Notes under the pieces: generated by a model
The model's database searches: none
What the model was told of the DNA's origin: nothing
The model's input: the letters and a program-made list of their open reading frames with translations, nothing else
Assembly: GCF_003148665.1 (NCBI RefSeq)
Contig: NZ_QGGQ01000002.1
Location: 558,001 to 622,000, forward strand
Source: Maribacter polysiphoniae
GTDB taxonomy: Bacteria > Bacteroidota > Bacteroidia > Flavobacteriales > Flavobacteriaceae
DNA length: 64,000 nt
Direction of reading: 5' to 3'
Position numbers and translations under genes: made by a program
Shown here: positions 7,553 to 16,603 of the stretch, one piece after another
How positions within the stretch are numbered: position 1 is the stretch's first letter
Layout: the number at the start of each line of letters is the position of its first letter

Positions 7553-9058
7553 ATGAGCACCAAAGACGATTTCTTTGCACATATCGAAAAAGGATATACG
7601 ACCAAAGGCGATTCAATTACCATGGGTGCTGCAATGCTCAATGGTGAAGCTGTCACCAACGCCCTCGTTAAAATCCCACTAAAAACCTTGAACCGTCATG
7701 GTTTGATTGCAGGGGCAACAGGAACAGGAAAGACAAAAACGCTCCAGGTACTTGCAGAAAATTTATCGGATAAGGGAATCCCCGTTTTACTTATGGATTT
7801 GAAGGGTGACCTTAGTGGACTCGCGCAGCCCAGTCCAGGGCATCCTAAGATTGATGAACGACATGCCAAAATAGGCATCCCCTTTGAGCCCAAGAGCTTT
7901 CCTGTGGAAATATTGTCGTTATCGGAACAGGATGGGGTAAAATTACGCGCCACGGTTTCTGAATTTGGGCCAACACTCCTGTCGAGGATATTGGATTTAA
8001 CAGAGACCCAGGAAGGTATTGTTGCCGTAGTATTCAAATATTGCGATGACAACAAATTGCCCCTTTTGGATTTGAAGGATTTTAAAAAAGTGCTTCAATA
8101 TGCAACAGGAACCGGCAAAAAAGAATTTACCAAGGATTACGGGCGTATTTCAACAAGTTCAACAGGCACGATTTTACGTAAGATCATTGAATTGGAACAA
8201 CAAGGTGCCGATTTGTTCTTTGGGGAAAAATCCTTTGAGGTCGATGATCTGACACGCATCGATGAAAATGGAAGGGGATATATAAACATCCTACGCTTAA
8301 CGGATATACAGGATCGGCCCAAATTGTTCTCAACCTTTATGTTGAGCCTCTTGGCGGAGATATATGCCACCTTTCCTGAACAGGGCGATAGTGATAGACC
8401 TGAACTTATCCTGTTCATCGATGAGGCCCATTTGATTTTTAAAGAAGCCTCAAAAGCCTTATTGGATCAGATTGAAAGTATTGTAAAACTAATTCGCTCC
8501 AAAGGGATCGGTCTTTACTTTGTGACCCAGAACCCAACGGATGTCCCCAATGAGGTATTGGCACAATTGGGACTTAAGGTGCAACACGCCTTACGTGCTT
8601 TTACGGCCAGAGACCGAAAGGCCATAAAACTGACCGCGGAGAACTATCCGATTTCCGATTACTATGACACGAAGGAAGTCTTAACCTCACTCGGAATCGG
8701 AGAGGCATTGATTTCTGCCCTGGATGAAAAAGGACGTCCCACCCCATTGGCCGCCACATTGCTTCGGGCCCCAATGAGTAGAATGGATATACTTACCGAT
8801 AGCGAGTTGGATTCGGTCATTAAAAATTCGGACTTGGTTGGCAAATACAACGAGGAAATCGATCGGGAAAGCGCCTATGAAATACTGAATGAAAAAATAG
8901 AGAAAGCCGAAAAAGAGGCAGAAAAGGAACGAGAAAAACCAACAAGCAGAAGAACATCCACAAGAAGGAGCACACGACAGAACCCTGTCATAAAGGTTTT
9001 GACCAGTGCCACTTTTATCCGTGGAGTCTTAGGGGTGTTGAAAAAGGTTATGCGTTAA
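7553..9058 (+). CDS. HerA-like / DUF853 P-loop ATPase
   Basis: The 501-residue protein is a HerA/FtsK-type ATPase of the DUF853 (helicase HerA-like) group. It has a Walker A motif GATGTGKT at residues 54-61, a Walker B motif LILFIDEAH around 285-293, and the sensor-like FVTQNPTDVPNEVLAQLG. The tail (about 430-501) is a charged coiled coil followed by an Arg/Ser/Thr-rich stretch (RRTSTRRSTRQ) and a short hydrophobic end. I start at the ATG at 7553; an upstream in-frame ATG at 7478 would add a Cys/Tyr-rich extension overlapping the queE promoter. It is followed three bases later by a small lipoprotein gene, probably in the same transcript. The role of DUF853 proteins is not established. Confidence 0.9.
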   Translation: MSTKDDFFAHIEKGYTTKGDSITMGAAMLNGEAVTNALVKIPLKTLNRHGLIAGATGTGKTKTLQVLAENLSDKGIPVLLMDLKGDLSGLAQPSPGHPKIDERHAKIGIPFEPKSFPVEILSLSEQDGVKLRATVSEFGPTLLSRILDLTETQEGIVAVVFKYCDDNKLPLLDLKDFKKVLQYATGTGKKEFTKDYGRISTSSTGTILRKIIELEQQGADLFFGEKSFEVDDLTRIDENGRGYINILRLTDIQDRPKLFSTFMLSLLAEIYATFPEQGDSDRPELILFIDEAHLIFKEASKALLDQIESIVKLIRSKGIGLYFVTQNPTDVPNEVLAQLGLKVQHALRAFTARDRKAIKLTAENYPISDYYDTKEVLTSLGIGEALISALDEKGRPTPLAATLLRAPMSRMDILTDSELDSVIKNSDLVGKYNEEIDRESAYEILNEKIEKAEKEAEKEREKPTSRRTSTRRSTRQNPVIKVLTSATFIRGVLGVLKKVMR

Positions 9059-9061
9059 TAA

Positions 9062-9616
9062 ATGAAAAAGTTATCTATAGTAATTGGCATCTGTGTCCTT
9101 GCCGTAGTTGTGCAATGCCAAAAAGAAAAAGACACAAGCTTCCTGATTACCAACCACAGTGTTGGCAAACTTGAAAGAATTAGTTTAATCCGTGATTTGG
9201 ATCTTATCTACTACCAGGATTCCATCGTCAAGGACACCATGAAGTTGGCTTCGGGCTTAGGGGCCAGGAGCATCAAAATCTATGAAAAGGGAGGTAATCA
9301 TTTATTGACACTAACCCCAAGTTTAGACAGTATTCCCAAAATCCAGAATGTACGGATCAACGACCCGCGATTCGAGACGGAGAAAGGCATAGGCCTGAAC
9401 AGTACGTTTAAGGACATCAAGGAAAAATATACGATTCAAAAAATCGTGACCTCTTTAAACAATATCATCATTTTCGTAAAAGACAGTGATGTCTATTTCA
9501 CCATAGACAAGAGTCAATTGCCTGAAAGCCTACGTTATGTGTCGAGTCCAAATATAGACCCGGTGCAAGTACCCGATGGAGCCAAAATCAAATATATGAT
9601 GATTGCATGGGAATAG
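9062..9616 (+). CDS. Small putative lipoprotein of unknown function
   Basis: The 184-residue protein begins with a lysine-led hydrophobic signal ending VVQC, a likely lipobox (Cys19). The mature part is beta-rich, with a block reading FETEKGIGLNSTFKDIKEKY and then YVSSPNIDPVQVPDGAKIKY. I recognise no catalytic motif. Its start is three bases after the stop of the HerA-like ATPase gene, which suggests an operon. It is probably anchored in the outer membrane or facing the periplasm. Confidence 0.82.
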   Translation: MKKLSIVIGICVLAVVVQCQKEKDTSFLITNHSVGKLERISLIRDLDLIYYQDSIVKDTMKLASGLGARSIKIYEKGGNHLLTLTPSLDSIPKIQNVRINDPRFETEKGIGLNSTFKDIKEKYTIQKIVTSLNNIIIFVKDSDVYFTIDKSQLPESLRYVSSPNIDPVQVPDGAKIKYMMIAWE

Positions 9617-9670
9617 ATTCCCATCCAGTCATTCCCTGTTGATTACCTTTTCTAACACCCAAGATATCCC

Positions 9671-10510
9671 ATGCGCAAAACCCTGAATAAATACCTCCCG
9701 ATTTATTTTGGAGCCTATTTTAACCTTCTGTCCCACTTCTCGAAAAGAAAAGCTGCAGAAAAAGCATTCATCTTATTCTGCAGTCCCAGAAAAGGCAGGG
9801 TGCGTGCTGAGCAAGTGGATTTTTTGGAAGAGGCAAAAGGCAAAAGGATCAAAACAAACGATCTTGAACTGCAAACCTACCAATGGAAAGGCAGTAAAGA
9901 TACCGTACTTCTTATTCATGGATGGGAAAGCAATGTCTTTCGTTGGAGAAACCTGATTTCGTATTTAAAAAAAGAGGATTATAATATCATTGCATTTGAT
10001 GCACCTGCCCAGGGATATTCCACAGGTAAAGTATTGAATGTACCCTTGTATACCGAATGTACCCAAGCCGTAATCGACCAATACAAACCAAAGTTCGTCA
10101 TAGGCCATTCCATGGGGGGCATGACGACCTTATACCACGAAGAGAAATACCCAAATACAATCACAGAAAAGCTAATTACCATTGGGGCCCCTTCCGATTT
10201 GGAAGACATAATGAACCATTATCAAAGACTTCTGCGGTTCAATGATAAGGTATTTGAAGGTTTGGATGAGTACCTTCAGGATAATTACGGATTTGGAATC
10301 CGTGACTTTTCCACTTCAAAATTTAAAGGCCATTTATCAAAAAAGGGACTGGTTATCCATGATAAGGAAGACCCGATCGCACCTTTCATCGCTTCGGAAA
10401 AAGTGCATGCCCAATGGAAGAATAGTGATCTGTATGTAACCCAAGGTTTAGGACATAGTATGCATCAGGATAAGGTGAACCTAAGGATCATGGATTTTTT
10501 AAAGTCCTAG
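9671..10510 (+). CDS. Alpha/beta hydrolase
   Basis: This 279-residue enzyme has the alpha/beta hydrolase layout: the oxyanion-hole strand LLIHGWESN near residue 81, FDAPAQGYS near 109, the nucleophile elbow GHSMGG with Ser147, an acid loop VIHDKEDPIAP and a C-terminal LGHSMHQD carrying the catalytic His. No signal peptide is clear; the N-terminal 25 residues contain a weak hydrophobic stretch (LPIYFGAYFNLLSHF). The substrate is unknown, probably an ester or similar small molecule. Confidence 0.88.
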   Translation: MRKTLNKYLPIYFGAYFNLLSHFSKRKAAEKAFILFCSPRKGRVRAEQVDFLEEAKGKRIKTNDLELQTYQWKGSKDTVLLIHGWESNVFRWRNLISYLKKEDYNIIAFDAPAQGYSTGKVLNVPLYTECTQAVIDQYKPKFVIGHSMGGMTTLYHEEKYPNTITEKLITIGAPSDLEDIMNHYQRLLRFNDKVFEGLDEYLQDNYGFGIRDFSTSKFKGHLSKKGLVIHDKEDPIAPFIASEKVHAQWKNSDLYVTQGLGHSMHQDKVNLRIMDFLKS

Positions 10511-10578
10511 AAAAAAGGTAGTTTTAATCTTAGGATGATCCTTAAAAGGAAATCCCATTAAAACCAAAGCTTTTCTTT

Positions 10579-11001
10579 ATGCAACAAATAACACCTTTCC
10601 ACATAGCCATCCCCGTCCATAATTTAGCCGAATGCCGCAAATTTTATGGCGAGGTCCTTAATTGCGAGGAAGGGCGCAGTAGTGACCATTGGGTCGATTT
10701 CAATCTTTTTGGCCACCAATTGGTCATTCACTATAAACCTAAATCCGACGCGGTATTACACACGAATGCCGTAGACGGGAAAAATGTACCCGTACCCCAT
10801 TATGGTGTGGTTTTACCGTGGGATACTTTTGAAACCTTTGCCCAGGAATTAAAATCCAAAGGGGTGGAATTTGTTATTGAGCCCTATATACGGTTTAAGG
10901 GACTTCCCGGGGAACAGGCCACCATGTTCTTTTTAGATCCAGCCGGAAATGCATTGGAATTCAAGGCCTTTAAGGATATGGGACAATTATTTGCCAAATA
11001 A
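10579..11001 (+). CDS. VOC (glyoxalase/dioxygenase superfamily) protein
   Basis: The 140-residue protein has two beta-alpha-beta-beta-beta modules of the vicinal oxygen chelate fold. The first opens with [22 protein letters not shown] and contains [13 protein letters not shown]; the second holds [31 protein letters not shown] and ends [16 protein letters not shown]. Candidate metal ligands are His8, His51/His56 and the Glu of LEFKAF. It is cytoplasmic. Members act as glyoxalases, dioxygenases or resistance proteins; the reaction here is not predictable. Confidence 0.88.
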   Translation: MQQITPFHIAIPVHNLAECRKFYGEVLNCEEGRSSDHWVDFNLFGHQLVIHYKPKSDAVLHTNAVDGKNVPVPHYGVVLPWDTFETFAQELKSKGVEFVIEPYIRFKGLPGEQATMFFLDPAGNALEFKAFKDMGQLFAK

Positions 11002-11069
11002 CCGGGTCTTACCAATTACAATTGAGTCGCTTACCCCTTATTTATCCTAGGATAAAATACCCAAAGAAA

Positions 11070-11258
11070 TCATTGTTTCTTATTTTTGGATTTCTCCCTA
11101 AACCAAATAAATACTCCATATAAAAGGCCAAAGACCAGACCTTCCAAAACTTCCCTAAAGATTATTTCGTTGGAATATTCCTTTTCCAGAATCAATGAAA
11201 TAACCACATAAAGCAAGATTGCCGCAAATACTTGTGCCAATAATCTTTTCTTGTTCAT
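11070..11258 (-). CDS. Small two-helix membrane protein of unknown function
   Basis: The 62-residue product has a basic start (MNKKRLL), a first helix QVFAAILLYVVISLIL, a short acidic loop, a second helix LEGLVFGLLYGVFIWF and a very basic tail (REKSKNKKQ). That predicts a small inner-membrane hairpin. It begins ten bases after the stop of the esterase gene and is probably co-transcribed with it. No family is recognised. Confidence 0.65.
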   Translation of the reverse strand: MNKKRLLAQVFAAILLYVVISLILEKEYSNEIIFREVLEGLVFGLLYGVFIWFREKSKNKKQ

Positions 11259-11267
11259 AGTGCTGAA

Positions 11268-12137
11268 TTAATATTGATGGAATGCTTGTGACACAAACTC
11301 CAATACCGCAGGTAAGGATTCCCGCCAATACGTCCAATTATGCTGACCTTCCCTTACCCGATACTCATGTGGCACCCCCTTCTTTCGCATCGCGATATGC
11401 ATTAAACTGTTTCCTTCGTAGAGGAAGTCATCATCACCACAATCGATATACCATCGAATTGACTTCATATCCTCTACAGAAACACGTTCTATTAGGTTCA
11501 AGGCATTATGTTTGTTGTAATAATCCACTACTTCCTCTTCGGTATATTCTTTTGAGATGGCGGCATACCGCATTTTTTGATCTTCCAAGGTCAAAGGACC
11601 AACATAAGCACTCAATGGGCAAGCCGAGGAAAACAGTTCTGGATGATGTAGGGCATACATAAAAGAACCACCGCCGCCCATTGAAAGTCCGGCCACGGCA
11701 CGATATTTTTTCTCCCCCTTTATCCTAAATTTCCCTTCAACGTAAGGCATGAGTTCCTCAAAAAAGAAATCCTCATAACGCCAATCCGCACCTTGGTTAA
11801 AATACCCCCTTTTACCGGTATTGGCATCGGGCATAACAATAATCATAGGGGTGGCCGTACCGTCTTTTATGGCCTTATCGGCAATACGCAATACCTCCCC
11901 GAACTGCACCCAGCCCGTTTGATCGTCACCAGCTCCATGCAATAAGTACAACACCGGATAACTGCGTTCCGAGGTTTGATAGTCTGGAGGTAAATAAACG
12001 GCATATTTACGTTCACTTTTTAAGATTTTACTGTTCATGGTAAGGTTGTCGTATACCTTCCCCGATTGCGCGTTACTACAGAGGATACCCACCAAAATAA
12101 AAAAGGGTGCCATTAGCATTTTTTTGATTCCTAACAT
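11268..12137 (-). CDS. Secreted esterase of the esterase D / feruloyl esterase family
   Basis: From the ATG at 12137 the protein has 289 residues: a signal peptide (about 1-24, ending CSNAQ) and a putative-esterase (PF00756-like) alpha/beta hydrolase domain. Visible motifs are VLYLLHGAGDDQTGW near residue 62, the nucleophile elbow GLSMGGGG with Ser152, an acid in YIDCGDDDFLYEG and the His of GQHNWTYWRESL. Family members remove ester groups such as feruloyl or acetyl from polysaccharides. A second esterase (12870-14600) lies two genes upstream, next to the SusC/SusD locus. I place the start at 12137 because it fronts the signal peptide; the frame also opens 30 bases earlier. Substrate is an inference. 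Confidence 0.88.
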   Translation of the reverse strand: MLGIKKMLMAPFFILVGILCSNAQSGKVYDNLTMNSKILKSERKYAVYLPPDYQTSERSYPVLYLLHGAGDDQTGWVQFGEVLRIADKAIKDGTATPMIIVMPDANTGKRGYFNQGADWRYEDFFFEELMPYVEGKFRIKGEKKYRAVAGLSMGGGGSFMYALHHPELFSSACPLSAYVGPLTLEDQKMRYAAISKEYTEEEVVDYYNKHNALNLIERVSVEDMKSIRWYIDCGDDDFLYEGNSLMHIAMRKKGVPHEYRVREGQHNWTYWRESLPAVLEFVSQAFHQY

Positions 12138-12242
12138 GGTATTGATGTTTAAAATAAGAGCATACAAGGTAAGGAAATGTCGTCAAATTGCAGGTCAAAA
12201 ACACGACCAACAATTCGCAAAACAACCAATTGATCAAGCCAT

Positions 12243-12866
12243 TCAACCGATAATCAAGCCGCGCCTTCTTATCCAAAAATAAGCGAATACCATATTGGGC
12301 ACCCAACACAACCAGGCCACCAACCGATAGGCTACTACAAAATCATCAAAAATAATATGTAAAAGAGGCAACCAAATGCGAAGGGTAACAGCAGCAAAGG
12401 TCGCTGCATAACTATAGATCATAAGCCCTTTGTGCAGGTCCATATCCTTATTTCGAACGGCACGATATGCATTTAAGGTCGTAAGCAACCAAATAATTGC
12501 CAACCCCATAAAACCCAAGGTACTTATCCAGCCTCCCGTTGCATGGAGTGCAATGTAACCACCACATACCCCACTGACCAAAACGGAGATAACATAGAGC
12601 TTTCCAACACTCCTGTGCAACCTTATATAGGTTGTCCTAATCTTTTCACTAAACTGCATCCATCCGATAAGCAGTGCCACCCCTCCGAAAACTATATGCC
12701 CATAGAATCCGATATTCCAAAAAACATTGTTCAATAATCGATCACCTTTGGAAGGCAAAAGTCCAAACTCCCTACCTTCCACAAAATAGAGTATGGGATA
12801 CAACCCAATACTCACGGCCAAAACCACGAAAACTCCCCATGCGACTATATTTGTTTTATTTTTCAT
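12243..12866 (-). CDS. DUF2306-family integral membrane protein
   Basis: The 207-residue protein has about five or six hydrophobic segments, including IVAWGVFVVLAVSIGLYPIL, a segment near GHIVFGGVALLIGWMQF and another near GLAIIWLLTTLNAY. Conserved histidines and the motifs RLHRSVGKLYV and DLHKGLMIYSYAATFAAVTLRIWLP match the DUF2306 family, membrane proteins with a possible haem-linked fold. The function is unknown. It begins four bases after the stop of the lipoprotein esterase, so the two probably share a transcript. Confidence 0.87.
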   Translation of the reverse strand: MKNKTNIVAWGVFVVLAVSIGLYPILYFVEGREFGLLPSKGDRLLNNVFWNIGFYGHIVFGGVALLIGWMQFSEKIRTTYIRLHRSVGKLYVISVLVSGVCGGYIALHATGGWISTLGFMGLAIIWLLTTLNAYRAVRNKDMDLHKGLMIYSYAATFAAVTLRIWLPLLHIIFDDFVVAYRLVAWLCWVPNMVFAYFWIRRRGLIIG

Positions 12867-12869
12867 CTT

Positions 12870-14600
12870 CTATTTATAACGCCAACTAGTCAAATCAGCA
12901 CCTTTGGGAGCGCTTTCAGCGATGCGTTTCATTATTTTCGGGACATACATGGTGTTATACCGCATGCGACTTATGGCGTTGGGCTGTTCAGGGTCACCAT
13001 TCCAGCAATGTTCGGCCTTGTCCCCATAGGCCACTTCACCCCCATAATAAGGTTCCGTAGTACTTTCCAAAAAATCCTCCATCAGATACACTGCATTATT
13101 GAGGTAATAATTATCCATGTCACCACAATAAATATGGATCTTCCCCTTGAGGTGCTCGCCCAATTTATCCCAATCCCGTTCCAAAATATGCCGCAGGTCA
13201 TAATTCTCTTTCCAATATTCCGCTACCTTATGATCAATGGTCCCAGACATTTTATCCCACAGGCGAACCGGATAGCCGTCTTCCCCTTGGGGTGAATAGG
13301 TAGCTTCCCATATATCCCACTGTTGTCCCGATCTGGATTTATCCCCCAAGACCAATTCCAAGTGATTTCCTTGGCGCAAGGTTGATTGAATTTGTCCGAG
13401 GTAGTTGCGATGTGATGGCACTTCCAATTGTTTGTGCTCACTGTCGTAATAGTATGCGTTTTCATCCTCATAGATATTGGTTAGGCAATAGGCCCTAAAA
13501 TCGATTGGGTCGGGACATGCCGCAAAACAACCATTATATTCGTCCGGATATTTGACCTGTACCGCCAAGGCTTCCCAACCTCCCGTAGAGCCTCCATATA
13601 AAAAACGGGACCAACCTTCCCCCATTCCACGGAATTGCCTTTCGATCTCCGGAATCAACTCATAGGTAATCGCATCACCATAAGGACCCTGACTTGCCGA
13701 ATTAACGGCATAGGAATCATCATAATAGGGTGTCGGATGCTGTATCTCAACAATCAAAAAGCGTGGAAAATCCGGTTCGTTCCATCGTTTATAAAAATCA
13801 TAGGATTCCTGGGCCTGTACTATATTATAACCTTCCATATCAAAGCGTGCTGAATATTCAGGCTTCATATTGGGATCGGGTGGTGTGGTACTGAATCCAC
13901 CAAAATCGGAGGGGAAATGCCCATGGAAAACCATTAAGGGATATTTGGCCTCTGAATGTTCGTCAAAACCTTTGGGCAACAACACATGGGCGCCCAAATA
14001 CACATCCCTGCCCCAAAATTCAGATAGTTTTTCCGATTTCACCTTGATATGCTTGACCCATTCGGTATCAGCGGGTTCCTCAATAGGCTGAATAACCTCA
14101 TCCATGACTACACGTACATCCTGAATGCCTTTTTCCGTCACCGTAATCTTAAAAGGCTTGCTATACAGATTACCGGGAGACTTATTCCATTGTTGGCCTT
14201 CACCATTATCCATAGGTAATTTAACGGTATGCCCCGTCGAAAGATCAAAGGTTTCATACACATGCAACAGGGCCTGAACATTGTACTCCCCAGGGGGCAC
14301 CTCAGCCAAACTCGGATAAGGATACCCAAAAACAGCATCGTCAAAAACCATGTTCTCCCCTGCTGACATTCCTTCCACGTTCATTCCAAAAATCAATTGG
14401 GTATCGAGTCCGTCATTGATTTGGAAACGGGGCTCTTTTTCATCGTTATTGGAAAGCATCAATAACAAACGACCATCCAATTTTTGGTCATTTAAGGCTT
14501 CATCAAAGGAAACGGCAATTTGATAGTTGTTCTTAGGATCGTTTTCACATCCCATTACGCAAAAGAGGAGAAGAAAGGATAAAGGAATCGGGTTTTTCAT
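12870..14600 (-). CDS. Putative esterase lipoprotein (alpha/beta hydrolase with N-terminal beta domain)
   Basis: This 576-residue protein has a lipobox (VMGC, Cys18), an N-terminal beta-sandwich-like domain (about 25-170) and an alpha/beta hydrolase domain. The hydrolase part shows PLMVFHGHFPSDFGG near 221, the nucleophile elbow GGSTGG with Ser338, a possible acid in HIYCGDMDNYYL and a possible His in GDKAEHCWNGD. Such proteins are related to PF00756-type esterases. Surface anchoring and the adjacent SusC/SusD/FecR/sigma genes suggest it removes side groups from an imported glycan, but this is an inference because it is separated from susD by the small plus-strand gene at 14743. Confidence 0.85.
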   Translation of the reverse strand: MKNPIPLSFLLLFCVMGCENDPKNNYQIAVSFDEALNDQKLDGRLLLMLSNNDEKEPRFQINDGLDTQLIFGMNVEGMSAGENMVFDDAVFGYPYPSLAEVPPGEYNVQALLHVYETFDLSTGHTVKLPMDNGEGQQWNKSPGNLYSKPFKITVTEKGIQDVRVVMDEVIQPIEEPADTEWVKHIKVKSEKLSEFWGRDVYLGAHVLLPKGFDEHSEAKYPLMVFHGHFPSDFGGFSTTPPDPNMKPEYSARFDMEGYNIVQAQESYDFYKRWNEPDFPRFLIVEIQHPTPYYDDSYAVNSASQGPYGDAITYELIPEIERQFRGMGEGWSRFLYGGSTGGWEALAVQVKYPDEYNGCFAACPDPIDFRAYCLTNIYEDENAYYYDSEHKQLEVPSHRNYLGQIQSTLRQGNHLELVLGDKSRSGQQWDIWEATYSPQGEDGYPVRLWDKMSGTIDHKVAEYWKENYDLRHILERDWDKLGEHLKGKIHIYCGDMDNYYLNNAVYLMEDFLESTTEPYYGGEVAYGDKAEHCWNGDPEQPNAISRMRYNTMYVPKIMKRIAESAPKGADLTSWRYK

Positions 14601-14742
14601 GTTTCAGGTTGATTTTCAACAAAAGGTACTGATTTACCGTCAATCAATCAAACCTACATACCGTAGACGGGTAACAATTCGCCAATTCTTACGTTATGCA
14701 ATAACACAAACTTTGTAATTATACCTACTAAAATTACTCCTT

Positions 14743-14931
14743 ATGAAAAAGATTTTACTTGTGGGACTCATCCTTTCAGGCATCATTGCAATGAACAGTT
14801 GCGACTATGATGACAGTAATGACCTTGATGTACTTACGCCAAATGATAGCATACAGGCACAACTTGGCCATTCCCCAAAAACCATAAAAAAAAGCGCTTC
14901 GGTCGGTACCCAAAGCGCTTTTCACAACTAA
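14743..14931 (+). CDS. Possible small lipoprotein
   Basis: The 62-residue frame starts MKKILLVGLILSGIIAMNSC, a textbook short lipoprotein signal with Cys20, followed by an acidic stretch (DYDDSNDLD). It lies on the plus strand between two minus-strand genes. Its last codons run straight through the inverted repeat at 14886-14922, which is best explained as the terminator of the opposite-strand susD transcript. The signal peptide supports a real gene; the tail composition (KTIKKSASVGTQSAFHN) could be constrained by the terminator. No function is known. Confidence 0.6.
   Translation: MKKILLVGLILSGIIAMNSCDYDDSNDLDVLTPNDSIQAQLGHSPKTIKKSASVGTQSAFHN
14886..14922 (-). terminator. Intrinsic terminator of the susC-susD transcript
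   Basis: Read on the minus strand there is a 9-bp perfect stem AAAGCGCTT / AAGCGCTTT with a 13-base loop, followed by a run of T residues. It lies about 80 bases after the susD stop. On the plus strand only four T residues follow, so the minus direction fits best. Confidence 0.7.
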
Positions 14932-15001
14932 AACTAAACTAACTCAAACTAACGTCAATCCCAATCGCAGACTAGGACATAATCGAATATAATGACAGAT
15001 T

Positions 15002-16588
15002 TCAATATCCGTTATTATCGGTTCCTAAACTTGGATTCCTTTGAAGTTCTGGACCTGGCAAAGGCAACAACATATGTTTTTGTTCAATTTGTTTGTCTTG
15101 ACTGGTAACAAAACCTACTGCGTCTACAAAGGTTATTTCACCCGGTGTGTTGGCTACTGGAAATTTTCTTGTACGAACAATATCATTCCAATTCTGAAAC
15201 TCGAAAACAAGTTCCCTATGTCTTTCTTTCCAAACTTCTTCCACAAATTCATTTACACCAAGACCTGAAAGTGACGTCTCAATGGTTGAAATATCGCTCT
15301 GCCAATAAGCCCTTGCCCTTACTTGAGCCAAATAATCAACGGCTTCCGCGGTAACACCTGAGGATTGGGCTATTGCCTCTGCCCCGATCAAAAGCACGTC
15401 GGCAAAGGTTAACATGGCTTGGTCCTTACCAGAATTGGCTGTTTCAAAAATAGCCTCATCATCATGCCACATATATGGAGTAGGTTCAAATGTTTTATCA
15501 GAACCTTCAAGTGCTGTATGGAAATATTGTTTTTCCTGTGCCCTTAGATCATTCACAGGGTCATATAGATCCATAAAGGTTGATGAAGGTTGATAAGCAC
15601 CATTAACGATATCATACAAAACGTCTTGGGAAAGTCCGGTAGGATATGAATATCTAGGAAAGCCTGAAGTAGAAATGGCAGGATCATATTCCTTGATATA
15701 AATATGCTCTTGGGCAGATGCATCACTTCTACGAATCTTATTGTAGGCCGAATTTTCCAAATCCACTTCACCATCAATCATATCATGTTGTACCAAACTA
15801 AAACTACCATAGTCACCGTTTACAATTTTTTGGGCCAAACTTGCGGCATCACCATATCTGTCCACATTCAACGGATTACCACTCATGGTAAGGTAAACTT
15901 CTGCCAATAATGTCGCTACCGTACCTGAAGAAATCCTTTTTCCATTGTCTACCATACCAACATTGGGCAATTCCCCATTATACAGGGCATCGCTTAAATC
16001 CGCTTCAATCTGCGCATATACCTCAGCGACGGAACTCCTTTCCAGGTATAGATCCTCTAAAGAATCATAGGGCTCTGTAGTTAATGGAACGGGACCAAAC
16101 AAACGCACCAAATAATAGTAGGCATAGGCCCTAAAAAACTTTGCCTCTGCCATTAACTGGTTCCTTTCGGAATCAGTCAACCCCGGTGTCTCCGGAATAT
16201 ATTTGATAGCATTGTTTGCTCGGGAAATCCCTCGATATAAATCGCCCCATCGGTCTTGTAAATACCCTCCAATATTATCCCCATTAAGGGTCAATTGTTG
16301 TGTATTGCTGACATGAAGCTCTTGCCCTGCATACTCATTGGAAAAGAATCCGGACATATAAGCGCCCAACATCGTAGGTACCCCACTATAAACCCCTCCA
16401 TCGGTCATACTTGGAGCACCTGTCCTATACAGGGAATTTACGGCACTACGTGCCTGGTCGGCCTCCTTGAAGAATTGACTGGAACTCAGCTCAGATCGTG
16501 GCTCCTCATCTAAAAAGTCCGAACAGGAACTGCCCAAAAAAGCGACAGTTATTACAACTAAAATGCTAATTTTTATTTTCATGATCAT
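15002..16588 (-). CDS. SusD/RagB-family nutrient-binding outer membrane lipoprotein
   Basis: SusD proteins sit on the cell surface as lids of SusC transporters and bind glycans or peptides. This 528-residue protein has the lipobox FLGSSC, the mature start CSDFLDEEPRSELSSSQFF, the TPR-like block RANNAIKYIPE and FFRAYAYYYLVRLFGPVPL, and the C-terminal FEFQNWNDIVRTRKF block followed by LPLPGPELQRNPSLGTDNNGY, all hallmarks of SusD/RagB. It starts 15 bases after the susC stop and is the last gene of the minus-strand unit; a terminator follows at 14886-14922. The substrate cannot be read from sequence. The start could also be the ATG six bases downstream. Confidence 0.95.
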   Translation of the reverse strand: MIMKIKISILVVITVAFLGSSCSDFLDEEPRSELSSSQFFKEADQARSAVNSLYRTGAPSMTDGGVYSGVPTMLGAYMSGFFSNEYAGQELHVSNTQQLTLNGDNIGGYLQDRWGDLYRGISRANNAIKYIPETPGLTDSERNQLMAEAKFFRAYAYYYLVRLFGPVPLTTEPYDSLEDLYLERSSVAEVYAQIEADLSDALYNGELPNVGMVDNGKRISSGTVATLLAEVYLTMSGNPLNVDRYGDAASLAQKIVNGDYGSFSLVQHDMIDGEVDLENSAYNKIRRSDASAQEHIYIKEYDPAISTSGFPRYSYPTGLSQDVLYDIVNGAYQPSSTFMDLYDPVNDLRAQEKQYFHTALEGSDKTFEPTPYMWHDDEAIFETANSGKDQAMLTFADVLLIGAEAIAQSSGVTAEAVDYLAQVRARAYWQSDISTIETSLSGLGVNEFVEEVWKERHRELVFEFQNWNDIVRTRKFPVANTPGEITFVDAVGFVTSQDKQIEQKHMLLPLPGPELQRNPSLGTDNNGY

Positions 16589-16603
16589 TTTCTTTAAGTT
16601 AGT

